Source: Fen-183 sp036504335 (GTDB lineage: Bacteria > Acidobacteriota > Thermoanaerobaculia > UBA5066). Taken from it: 64,000 bases of DNA. Shown one piece after another: positions 28,429 to 35,896 of the stretch (positions are counted from its first letter, which is position 1; every line of letters starts with the position of its first letter). The DNA is taken from positions 124,001 to 188,000 of the forward strand of contig DASXVJ010000018.1 in assembly GCA_036504335.1 (NCBI GenBank), given 5' to 3'. Under the pieces are notes generated by a model. That model searched no databases. It was not told the origin of the DNA and saw only the letters and a program-made list of their open reading frames with translations. A program made the position numbers and the translations under genes.

Positions 28429-29411
28429 GCGAGTCCGCGCTCTTTCAGCGCCTGCTCGGCCAGCCGAACGGCGAGGATCGCGCCGCCGCGCCGCAGGTGG
28501 TCGGAGGCGAGCGTGAGGCGCACGCGGCGGCCGGAGGAATCCAAGCGCAGGACGAGCGTCTCGTCGCGCGCCGCCGACTCGACGGGGCCCGAGAGATTCT
28601 CGGGATCGACGACTTCGAAAGCGTCGCTCCGGCCCCGGAAAGCGGCGAGGAGCGCGGCGGAAGTCGGAGCTTCCGCGGCGAGGCGCAGCTCGAGGCGCAG
28701 GAGATGGCCGTGGAACACTCCGGCCCTCGCCGACAGGATGCCGAGCGGGAGAGGCCGGCCGAGGAGCGCGGAGACGTCGGCGGCGACGCGGCCCTCGTAA
28801 AGCTCGGCGTCGGCGGGCACCCACGCGTTGAACGCTCCCTGCGTGCCGAGTTGCTCCTTCGGGACCGGCCGGAACGCGGCGAGCGCCACGGCCTGCTCGA
28901 ACAGCTCGTCGAGCGCGGCCTTGCCGAGCTCGCTCGCGGGCCGGTCGATCGCGGCGGTGGCTTCGGCGACCGGTGCGAGAGCGTCGACCACGGCGATCGC
29001 CTCCGCGAGGACGTAGGCCACGGGGTGCGGTGCGGCGAGGACGTTTCCCGCCGGGAGCGCGCGTGGGGCGCCGTCCTCGGAGGGCGCCGCGGGCGGGCCT
29101 TCGCGCCGGGCGCCGGAGAGGTCGATGACGAGGCAGGAGTCCGTGCGGGTGGCGAGGAAGCGCTGCGTGTCCGCGGCCGACCCGCACAGGAACGCGATCG
29201 TGCAGGTCTCGAGCGCATCCGGAGTGAGCGGCGCGACGAAGGCGACCTCGTCGTCGTCCGCGGTCAGGATGCCGCCGGGCTGCGGAGTCTGGTGAAAGAG
29301 GTGAATCCTCGCGGCGGGGAAGCCGCGCTCCTTGAGCACGGCCTTGACGTCGCGGCCGAGGAGGGTCGTCGGCTCGACGAGGCCGACCGAGAGGCCCGTG
29401 GCCTTCGTCAC
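28425..29411 (-). CDS. Aspartate-semialdehyde dehydrogenase-like protein (USG-1 type, probably not catalytic)
   Basis: A 328-residue protein with overall ASADH layout: an N-terminal VGLVEPTTLLGRDVKAVL nucleotide-binding segment and a C-terminal dimer region. The expected catalytic Cys motif (NPNCS-like) is replaced by GNVLAAPHPVAY, so dehydrogenase activity is unlikely. E. coli USG-1 is a comparable inactive relative. GTG 29411 overlaps the pssA stop (GTGA), tying it to phospholipid synthesis. Role unknown. Confidence 0.7.
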   Translation of the reverse strand: MTKATGLSVGLVEPTTLLGRDVKAVLKERGFPAARIHLFHQTPQPGGILTADDDEVAFVAPLTPDALETCTIAFLCGSAADTQRFLATRTDSCLVIDLSGARREGPPAAPSEDGAPRALPAGNVLAAPHPVAYVLAEAIAVVDALAPVAEATAAIDRPASELGKAALDELFEQAVALAAFRPVPKEQLGTQGAFNAWVPADAELYEGRVAADVSALLGRPLPLGILSARAGVFHGHLLRLELRLAAEAPTSAALLAAFRGRSDAFEVVDPENLSGPVESAARDETLVLRLDSSGRRVRLTLASDHLRRGGAILAVRLAEQALKERGLA

Positions 29412-30160
29412 GCGGCGCCGCCGGCAGGGCGGCGCCGGAAGAGCCCGGCCAGGCGCACGACGGGCGCCGACGCGGCGTACGTGGCGAGAAGGCCGGCGAG
29501 AGCGTACTGGCGCAGCCACCAGACGAGGGCGAGGGCCGCCGCGAAGAGCAGGAAGTAGAGCCGTCCGCGGCGCGACTTCACGTCGACGTCCTTGAAGGAC
29601 CGGTAGCGGAACGTCGACACCATGAGGAACGCGAGCGCCGCGGTCACGCCGAGAAAGACGGCGCGGAGCGGGTCCGTGAGGCTGGAGGACGGAACGGCCC
29701 AGATCAGGCCGCCGAGCGCCCCCGCGGCCGACGGGATCGGGAGCCCGACGAACCACCGCTTGTCCACGACGTGGATCTGGACGTTGAAGCGGGCGAGGCG
29801 CGAGGCCCCGCAGACCGCAAAGAGGAACGAGACGAGGAGGCCCGCGCGGCCGAAGGCCGAGATCCCCCAGTTGTAGACGAGGAAGGCGGGCGCGACGCCG
29901 AAGGAGACGACGTCACAGAGGGAGTCCAGCTGCTCGCCGAACGCGGAGGTCGTTCCGGTCAGCCGGGCGACGCGCCCGTCGATCCCGTCGAAGAATCCCG
30001 CGACGAAGATGAGGATCGCCGCGGTCTCGAACGCACCCCTCGCGGAGGCGTCGAGCGACAGAAAGCCGCAGAAGATGTTGCCCGCGGTGAAGAGCGCGGG
30101 CAGCACGTAGATTCCCCGGCGAACCCCGCGGTGCGGGGCGTTCGAAGGGGAGTCGGCCAA
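29408..30160 (-). CDS. pssA: CDP-diacylglycerol-serine O-phosphatidyltransferase
   Basis: A 250-residue polytopic membrane protein with the CDP-alcohol phosphotransferase signature in FFDGIDGRVARLTG followed by GEQLDSLCD (DGxDGxxAR, then G-x3-D-x3-D). The type II PssA layout (ALFTAGNIFCGFLS start) supports serine as the acceptor, making phosphatidylserine for phosphatidylethanolamine. The start is TTG 30160, 8 bp after the DUF465 gene, with only a weak ribosome site. The ASADH-like gene follows by overlap. Confidence 0.88.
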   Translation of the reverse strand: MADSPSNAPHRGVRRGIYVLPALFTAGNIFCGFLSLDASARGAFETAAILIFVAGFFDGIDGRVARLTGTTSAFGEQLDSLCDVVSFGVAPAFLVYNWGISAFGRAGLLVSFLFAVCGASRLARFNVQIHVVDKRWFVGLPIPSAAGALGGLIWAVPSSSLTDPLRAVFLGVTAALAFLMVSTFRYRSFKDVDVKSRRGRLYFLLFAAALALVWWLRQYALAGLLATYAASAPVVRLAGLFRRRPAGGAA

Positions 30161-30168
30161 GGGAAAGC

Positions 30169-30405
30169 CTAGTGCGCGGAGACCCGCGCCCGGTGTTCGC
30201 GCGCGATCTCTTCCATGCGGTCCTTCAGGTGGAGCTTTTCCTTTTTCAGGCGCTTTTCCTCGATCTCCTCGTCCGTGGAGAGGAAGGTCTTGGACGCGAG
30301 CTCGGCCAGCCGGCGTTCGTGATCGTGGTGGTGCTTCAGAAGGTTCTTGAACTCGTCGTTGTGGCTGGCCAGTTCGTGCTTGATTTCCTCGGTCAAGGAC
30401 TGCAT
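30169..30405 (-). CDS. DUF465 (YdcH-like) small helical protein
   Basis: A 78-residue helical protein with the DUF465 signature: FKNLLKHHHDHERRLAEL and LKKEKLHLKDRMEEI. Two helices with a basic middle. ATG 30405 has GAGGAGG upstream. YdcH-type proteins are widespread but their role is not established. It leads into pssA with an 8-bp gap. Confidence 0.85.
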   Translation of the reverse strand: MQSLTEEIKHELASHNDEFKNLLKHHHDHERRLAELASKTFLSTDEEIEEKRLKKEKLHLKDRMEEIAREHRARVSAH

Positions 30406-30475
30406 CGCCACCTCCTCAAATCGGAATCCCGGGTGAGCCCGGCGCCGCGAGTCTGTATTTTCATGATGCACGCCG

Positions 30476-30946
30476 TCAAGAAGCCGTTTTCCTCATGTCC
30501 CGGACCAGCACGAGGGCGTCTTCCCCGTCCAGGTAGTAGCGGCTCCTGCGGCCGGCCTCCCGGAAGCCGAGTCCGGCGTAGAACGCCCGCGCCGTGCGGT
30601 TCGAGACGCGGACCTCGAGGTAGATCTCCTCGACCCGGGCGGCCCGGGCGAACCCGAGCACCTCGTCCATCAGGTACGAAGCGATGCCGCGGCGCCGGTG
30701 CTTCTCGCCGGTCGCGATCTTGTTGACGTGGAGCTCGCCGGCGGCGAAGGCGCAGAAGACGTAGCCCGCGAGGTCGCCCCGCGGGCCGATCGCGACCCTG
30801 TTGAAGCGGTGCGCGGCGCCGATCTCGACCTCGAAGTACTCGCGTTTCCAGGGGACCGGGAAGGCCGCACGTTCGAGGGCGGCGATCGCGTCGAGGTCGA
30901 CCGCGTGCGCGTCGCGCGTCGTGACGGACTCGGCCAGCGCGCTCAC
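30476..30946 (-). CDS. rimI: GNAT N-acetyltransferase, RimI-like
   Basis: A 156-residue GNAT protein with AAFPVPWKREYFE at the start, the acetyl-CoA loop HRRRGIASYLMDE near residue 84, and the C-terminal RAFYAGLGFREAGRR signature. RimI acetylates ribosomal protein S18. Linkage to tsaB is common: TsaB (t6A synthesis) and RimI are often adjacent. The GTG start overlaps the tsaB stop (GTGA). Confidence 0.85.
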   Translation of the reverse strand: MSALAESVTTRDAHAVDLDAIAALERAAFPVPWKREYFEVEIGAAHRFNRVAIGPRGDLAGYVFCAFAAGELHVNKIATGEKHRRRGIASYLMDEVLGFARAARVEEIYLEVRVSNRTARAFYAGLGFREAGRRSRYYLDGEDALVLVRDMRKTAS

Positions 30947-31530
30947 GGAGCACCGAGCTTCTCTTCGGCTGCACTGCGCCGGCCGTAGACGATGCCGCCG
31001 GAGAACTCCGGCCCGGCGGCGGCCGCGACACGCGCGGCCGCCAGGGCGAGCGGCAGGCCGGCGAGCGCGAGGTCCACGACCGGGACGCCCGCGGCGGCCG
31101 CTGCGGCGAGGACCTCCTCGCGAAGGCGCGGGGCCGGCTCTTCCGCGAGGCGGCCCGCGCTGCGGCGGGCCGCGTGGACCTCGCCCCGGCCGGCGTCGAG
31201 GACGAAGACGACGTCGGCAGGCTCGGGAAGGGCCGACGAGGCGGCGCGAAACGTCGGGACGAGGACGAGCGGAATCCCCCGGGCGCGCGCGAGGCCGCGC
31301 GCGAAGGCCGTTCCGGCGCGAAGGCCGGTGAAGGACCCCGGCCCGGAGAGGACCGCGACGCGGTCGAGGTCGGCGACGGCGAGGCCGGCCCCGGCGAGCG
31401 CGGCGGCGACGGCGTTCGGGATCGCCTCCGCGGCCGCGGCGGGCAGCGCGGTCACCGGGCCGCGGCCGGCCTCGTCCGCGACCGCGAGCGCGGGTCCGGG
31501 AGAAGCCGAATCGAGCGAGAGCACGCGCAT
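30943..31530 (-). CDS. tsaB: tRNA t6A biosynthesis protein TsaB
   Basis: A 195-residue ASKHA-type protein beginning MRVLSLDSASPGPALAV with VLSGPGSFTGLRAGTAFARGL and VVFVLDAGRGEVHAA. It is the partner of TsaD in N6-threonylcarbamoyladenosine synthesis on ANN-decoding tRNAs. tsaD itself is not in the window. Start ATG 31530 is divergent from mutS, with a 12-bp palindrome between them. Confidence 0.88.
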   Translation of the reverse strand: MRVLSLDSASPGPALAVADEAGRGPVTALPAAAAEAIPNAVAAALAGAGLAVADLDRVAVLSGPGSFTGLRAGTAFARGLARARGIPLVLVPTFRAASSALPEPADVVFVLDAGRGEVHAARRSAGRLAEEPAPRLREEVLAAAAAAGVPVVDLALAGLPLALAAARVAAAAGPEFSGGIVYGRRSAAEEKLGAP

Positions 31531-31546
31531 CAACGGGGGGTGCGTC

Positions 31547-31558
31547 GATGCTAGCATC
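31547..31558. promoter_or_regulatory. 12-bp perfect palindrome GATGCTAGCATC between tsaB and mutS
   Basis: The only conspicuous symmetric site in the 39-bp gap between the divergent tsaB and mutS starts. It could be an operator, or TAGCAT within it could serve as a -10 for a short mutS leader. No binding protein is identified. Confidence 0.35.
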
Positions 31559-31569
31559 CCCGACCTCCG

Positions 31570-34197
31570 ATGCGCGCGACGCCCATGCTCGAGCAGTACT
31601 GGGCACTGAAGCGGGAAGCGGGAGACGCGATCCTCCTCTACCGCCTCGGGGACTTCTACGAGATGTTCTTCGAGGACGCGGAGATCGCGGCTCCGCTGCT
31701 CGGTCTGGTGCTCACGGCCCGCCACAAGGACTCGGACATCGAGGCCCCGATGTGCGGGGTCCCGCAGCACGCGCTCGAGACGTACCTGGCCCGCCTCGTA
31801 GCGGCGGGGAAGAAGGTCGCGATCTCCGAGCAGACCGAGGCGGCGGCCAAGGGGCGGGCCCTGGTCGCACGGAAGATCGTCCGCGTCGTCACGCCGGGGA
31901 CGATCGTCGATCCCGAACGCCTCGACGCGCGGCGGGCCAACGAGATGGCGGCCGTCGCCTGGGACGGCGCCGGCGCCGCCGTATCCTGCCTCGACCTCTC
32001 CACGGGCGACTTCTCCGTCCTCCCGCTGCGAGACGCGGGCGGACTGTCCGAGTGGCTTCTCCGGCGCGCCCCGCGCGAGCTCGTGGTCTTCCCGTCGGAC
32101 CGCGAGCGCGCCGAGGCGCTTCTCGGGGCCCTGCGCTCCGGCTGGGCGGATCCGCCCGCGCTCTCGGTCCTGACGTCGGAATCGCCGCGCGGCGCGAGCG
32201 CGGGCGAGCTGCTGAAGCGTCATTTCAGGACGGCGACGCTCGAGCCGTTCGGGCTCGCCGAACGCGGCCCCGCGGCGGACGCGGCGGCGGCGCTCCTCTC
32301 GTACGCGCGCACGACGCAGCGCGCCGACTGCGACCACGTGCGGTCGCTGAGGCGCGAGGCCGAGGGCGACGGGCTCGTCGTCGACTCGGTGACCGCGGGA
32401 CACCTCGAGCTTTTCCGCTCGGCCCGGGACGGAGGCGCGGACGGCACGCTCGTGTCGCTTCTCGACCGGACGGGCACGGCGTTCGGGGCGCGGACGCTCC
32501 GCCGCCTGCTCGAGCGCCCGCTCGGGAAGATCCCCGAGATCGAAGGCCGCCTGGACGCCGTCGAGGAGCTCACGGCCGACGCGGCGCGCCTCGAGGCGCT
32601 CGCGAAGGGGTTCCGCGAGATCCCCGACCTTCCGCGCCTCGTCTCGCGCCTCGCGGTTGGCGCCGGAACGCCGCGCGACCTCGCCTCTCTCGCGGCCGGG
32701 CTCGTCCGGGCGGCCCGCCTCTCCGGGACGCTCGACGGCGTTTCCTGCGCGCTCCTTGCGCCAGGGGGAGACGCCTCGCCCGACGGCGTTCCCTTCGGGC
32801 TCGGCGAGTCCGTGTCCGCGCGCCTCGTCGCCGAGCCGCCGCTTTCGGCGAAGGAGGGCGGCCTCTTCCGCGACGGCGTCGACGCGCAGGTGGACGAGAT
32901 CCGCACGCTCCGGCGCGAGTCGGCGACCGTTCTCGCCGCGCTCGAGGCCGGCGAGAAGGCCGCGCGGGGAGTCCCGACGCTGCGCGTGAAGTTCAACCAG
33001 GTCTTCGGCCACGTCTTCGAGGTGCCGGGCGCGGCCCGCGCGAAGATTCCCGAAGACGCGCTCAAGCGCCAGACGCTCGCGAACGTCGAGCGCTACGCGA
33101 CTCCCGCGCTCGTGGAGGTCGACGAGAAGCTCCGGTCGGCCGACGCCCGCCTCGCCGCACGCGAGCTCGAGCTCTTCCAGAGTCTCGTCGCCGAGGTCGT
33201 CGTGGAGTCGGGCCGCATCCTCGCGGCCTCCGCGCGCCTCGGCCTTCTCGACGCGCTCGTCTCCTTCGCGCGCGTGGCCCGCGCCGCCGCCTGGACGCGG
33301 CCGCGCCTCGTCGAGGAGCCGGTTCTCGACGTGGAGGGCGGCCGCCACCCGGTCGTCGAGGCGCTCCGCCCGCGCGAGCCGTTCGTCCCGAACGACGCGA
33401 GCCTGGGCGGCGAGGGATCGCACGTCGTCGTCCTCACGGGCCCGAACATGGGCGGCAAGTCGACGTACCTGAGGCAGAACGCGATCCTCGTCCTCCTCGC
33501 GCACGCGGGTTCGTTCGTGCCCGCCGCGTCCGCGCGCGTCGGGCTCTGCGACCGGATCTTCACGCGCGTCGGCGCGTCGGATTCTCTCGTCCGCGGCGAG
33601 TCGACGTTCCTCGTCGAGATGGCCGAGACGGCGCACATCCTCCGGCACGCGACGGAGAGGAGCCTCGTGATCCTGGACGAGATCGGGCGCGGAACGTCGA
33701 CGTTCGACGGACTGTCGCTCGCGTGGGCGATCGCCGAGCACCTCCACGACACGGGCGCGCGGCGCGTGCTCTTCGCGACGCACTACCACGAGCTGACCGA
33801 GATGGCGCTCGTGAAGGCGGACGTCGTGAACCGCACGATGACGGCAAAGGAGTGGAACGGCGAGGTCGTCTTCCTCAGGAAAGTGACCGACGGCACGGCG
33901 GACCGCTCGTATGGCGTGCAGGTCGCGCGGCTCGCGGGTATCCCGGAGCCCGTCCTCGTCCGGGCGCGCGAGATCCTCGGCAATCTCGAGCGCCACCAGC
34001 TCGACGTCGGCGGGCGGCCCGTCCTCGCCGAGCACGCGGGCGCGCCGCCCCAGAAGAACGCGCAGCTCGACCTCTTCCGCGGGCAGGGGGAGATCGTGCT
34101 CGACACGATCGGCAAGGCCGACGTGGACTCGATGACGCCGCTGGCCGCCCTCCAGCTCCTGGCCTCTCTGCAGCATCGGCTGAGGGGGGAAGATTGA
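31570..34197 (+). CDS. mutS: DNA mismatch repair protein MutS
   Basis: An 875-residue MutS1. The N-terminal mismatch-binding Phe-x-Glu is in RLGDFYEMFFED near residue 31. The C-terminal ATPase has GPNMGGKSTYLRQ, LVILDEIGRGTSTFDG and ATHYHELTE. The C-terminal tail with LQLLASLQHRLRG is present, so it looks complete. It is divergent from tsaB and 45 bp upstream of nagZ; repeat cluster C starts right after its stop. Confidence 0.95.
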   Translation: MRATPMLEQYWALKREAGDAILLYRLGDFYEMFFEDAEIAAPLLGLVLTARHKDSDIEAPMCGVPQHALETYLARLVAAGKKVAISEQTEAAAKGRALVARKIVRVVTPGTIVDPERLDARRANEMAAVAWDGAGAAVSCLDLSTGDFSVLPLRDAGGLSEWLLRRAPRELVVFPSDRERAEALLGALRSGWADPPALSVLTSESPRGASAGELLKRHFRTATLEPFGLAERGPAADAAAALLSYARTTQRADCDHVRSLRREAEGDGLVVDSVTAGHLELFRSARDGGADGTLVSLLDRTGTAFGARTLRRLLERPLGKIPEIEGRLDAVEELTADAARLEALAKGFREIPDLPRLVSRLAVGAGTPRDLASLAAGLVRAARLSGTLDGVSCALLAPGGDASPDGVPFGLGESVSARLVAEPPLSAKEGGLFRDGVDAQVDEIRTLRRESATVLAALEAGEKAARGVPTLRVKFNQVFGHVFEVPGAARAKIPEDALKRQTLANVERYATPALVEVDEKLRSADARLAARELELFQSLVAEVVVESGRILAASARLGLLDALVSFARVARAAAWTRPRLVEEPVLDVEGGRHPVVEALRPREPFVPNDASLGGEGSHVVVLTGPNMGGKSTYLRQNAILVLLAHAGSFVPAASARVGLCDRIFTRVGASDSLVRGESTFLVEMAETAHILRHATERSLVILDEIGRGTSTFDGLSLAWAIAEHLHDTGARRVLFATHYHELTEMALVKADVVNRTMTAKEWNGEVVFLRKVTDGTADRSYGVQVARLAGIPEPVLVRAREILGNLERHQLDVGGRPVLAEHAGAPPQKNAQLDLFRGQGEIVLDTIGKADVDSMTPLAALQLLASLQHRLRGED

Positions 34198-34200
34198 GGA

Positions 34201-34386
34201 GGGAGAAAGAGAGAAAGAGAGAAGAGAAGATTTTCTTAGAAGGTGAAGAGGGCGATGGCTTCCGCTGAGCGCTTCGTGTTCGGAATCGGCGGGGCCACCC
34301 TGTCCGCGGAGGAGCGCGCTTTCTTTTCCGCGAATCCGCCCCTCGGCTTCTTACTATTCAAAAGAAATCTTCAATCGCCTTCTCAA
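34201..34386. repeat. AT-rich inverted-repeat element, cluster C (mutS-nagZ junction into nagZ)
   Basis: A purine-rich run (GAGAAAGAGAGAAGAGAA) precedes left arm 34226-34245 (GAAGATTTTCTTAGAAGGTG). Right arm 34357-34372 (TTCAAAAGAAATCTTC) faces it 111 bp later, inside nagZ. The left arm supplies the sequence just before the nagZ start (AGAAGGTGAAGAGGG). Confidence 0.7.
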
Positions 34387-35322
34387 ACTGTGGCGTTGCT
34401 GGAGGCGTTGAGAGGGATCTCTTCTCCGGAACCTCTCGTCTTCGTCGACCAGGAAGGCGGCACAGTCGACCGCCTCGGCCCGCTTATGGGCGTGCCGTTC
34501 GCATCCGCCGCCGCGTGCGCGGAGGCCGGGACGGACCGGATCCACGAGAACGCGTACCTCATGGGACGCGCCGCGCGGCTCCTGGGCTTCGACGTGGACT
34601 TCGCGCCGTGCCTCGATCTCGGCCAGCCGGGCGCGGGCGCGGTCGTCCTCGAGGGCCGTTGCTTCGGCTTCCACGCGGAGGACGTCGTGATCGGCGGGAT
34701 GGTCTTCCTGCACGGCCTCGCCCGCGCGGGCCTCGCGACGTGCGTCAAGCACTTCCCGGGCCTCGGGCGCGGCACCGTGGACTCGCACGCGAAGCTGCCC
34801 GTCGTGGACGCGCACGACGTGGATCTCATGGTCACGGACGTCGCCCCGTTCACGAAGCTCTCCCGCGGCGCGGACGGCGTCATGGTGGGCCACGCGGCGT
34901 ACCCGGGGTTCGAGAGCGGCGCAATCGTGCCGGCGTCGTGCTCGCCGAAGATCCACTCCATCCTGCGGGGGCCCGTCCGGTTCGACGGCGTCGTCTACTC
35001 GGACGACCTCGAGATGGACGCCCTCGAGGGGACGCTGCCCCAGCGCGCCGGGCGCGCGGCCGCGGCCGGCTGCGACGCCTTGATCCTGTCGAAGACTTTC
35101 GACGCGTACGAGGAGGCCGTGGCCCGCGTGGCCGCTCTCGGCTCCGACCCCGCGCGCGACGAGCGCTTCGCCGCCCTCCGCCGCCGCGTCGCGGGCGCGC
35201 CGCGCCCGCGGTTCACGGAAGAGGCTTGGGCAAAGCTCGCGGAGGAAGCGGCGGCCTTCGCGGAGCTGATGGCCAGGCCAAGAGAGAAGAGAAAAGACGA
35301 AGACTTCGGAAGATTCTCTTAG
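34255..35322 (+). CDS. nagZ: Beta-N-acetylhexosaminidase, glycoside hydrolase family 3
   Basis: A 355-residue GH3 enzyme of the NagZ type that trims GlcNAc from muropeptides in cell-wall recycling. Motifs: GFLLFKRNL and VFVDQEGGTVDRLG near the start, KHFPGLGRGTVDSH near residue 165 and the nucleophile aspartate in VYSDDLEMDAL near residue 247. ATG 34255 is preferred over GTG 34243, which is inside the repeat arm. The last 14 codons (PREKRKDEDFGRFS) and the stop lie in repeat cluster D. The codons for FKRNLQ are unusually AT-rich (AAA AGA AAT CTT CAA) where this genome would use GC-rich ones. Confidence 0.9.
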   Translation: MASAERFVFGIGGATLSAEERAFFSANPPLGFLLFKRNLQSPSQTVALLEALRGISSPEPLVFVDQEGGTVDRLGPLMGVPFASAAACAEAGTDRIHENAYLMGRAARLLGFDVDFAPCLDLGQPGAGAVVLEGRCFGFHAEDVVIGGMVFLHGLARAGLATCVKHFPGLGRGTVDSHAKLPVVDAHDVDLMVTDVAPFTKLSRGADGVMVGHAAYPGFESGAIVPASCSPKIHSILRGPVRFDGVVYSDDLEMDALEGTLPQRAGRAAAAGCDALILSKTFDAYEEAVARVAALGSDPARDERFAALRRRVAGAPRPRFTEEAWAKLAEEAAAFAELMARPREKRKDEDFGRFS

Positions 35323-35425
35323 GAGGTCAATGGGGCCGAGAGCGCTCGAAGCGTCGGGGTGCTTCCTGCAGCCCCGGCGCCACGCAACCTTCTAAGAAAT
35401 CCCCCTCTTCCTCTTCTTCTCTTCC
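35281..35425. repeat. AT-rich inverted-repeat element, cluster D (nagZ-ssb gap)
   Basis: Left arm 35309-35328 (GAAGATTCTCTTAGGAGGTC) holds the nagZ stop. Right arm 35386-35404 (AACCTTCTAAGAAATCCCC) faces it 57 bp later. GAGAGAAGAGAAAAGA runs flank the left arm and a mirrored CTCTTCCTCTTCTTCTC run flanks the right. It fills the convergent gap between nagZ and ssb and could also act as a bidirectional terminator stem-loop. Confidence 0.7.
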
Positions 35426-35854
35426 TCAGAACGGGACGTCGTCGTCCGCGTCGCCGCCCTCGGGAGCCTCCGGAGCCGCCGCGCCGACGCCCGAGCTCGA
35501 GCCCGCGGCGTCCGGCCTGCCGCCGAGCATCTTCATGTCGCGCGCCTTGATCTCGGTGGCGTAGCGCTTCTGGCCCGTCTCCTTGTCGTCCCACGTGCGC
35601 GTCTGGAGCGCGCCTTCGATGTAGACGAGCCGGCCCTTCGACAGGTAGCGCTCGCAGATGCCTGCGAGCTTGTCGAAGGCGATGACCGTGTGCCACTCGG
35701 TCTTTTCCTGCTTCTGCCCGCTCGTGCGGTCGTTCCACGTCTCGGTCGTGGCGATTCTCAGGCGCGCGATCGGCACGCCGCCCGTCGTGGCGCGCATCTC
35801 GGGGTCGGCGCCGAGGTGGCCGATGAGGATGACCTTGTTGACGGATCCAGCCAT
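35426..35854 (-). CDS. ssb: Single-stranded DNA-binding protein
   Basis: A 142-residue SSB. The OB fold runs from VNKVILIGHLGADPEMR to about residue 105 with WHTVIAFDKLAGICERYLSKG and VYIEGALQTRTW. A Gly/Ala/Glu-rich linker leads to the acidic tail DDDVPF that recruits partner proteins. GGAGGAG lies upstream of the ATG. It is divergent from murJ across a 42-bp gap and converges on nagZ through cluster D. Confidence 0.95.
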   Translation of the reverse strand: MAGSVNKVILIGHLGADPEMRATTGGVPIARLRIATTETWNDRTSGQKQEKTEWHTVIAFDKLAGICERYLSKGRLVYIEGALQTRTWDDKETGQKRYATEIKARDMKMLGGRPDAAGSSSGVGAAAPEAPEGGDADDDVPF

Positions 35855-35896
35855 GAAATCTCCTCCGATCGGCCCGGATCCTACAATCCCTCCGGC

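Noticed and set aside
30943..34176. A 1077-residue frame running antisense to mutS into tsaB
   Set aside because: The part over mutS is out-of-frame shadow; only the last 195 residues are TsaB.
35281..35425. A CRISPR array or tandem repeat between nagZ and ssb
   Set aside because: There are only two facing arms, no repeated spacer unit, and no cas gene nearby.
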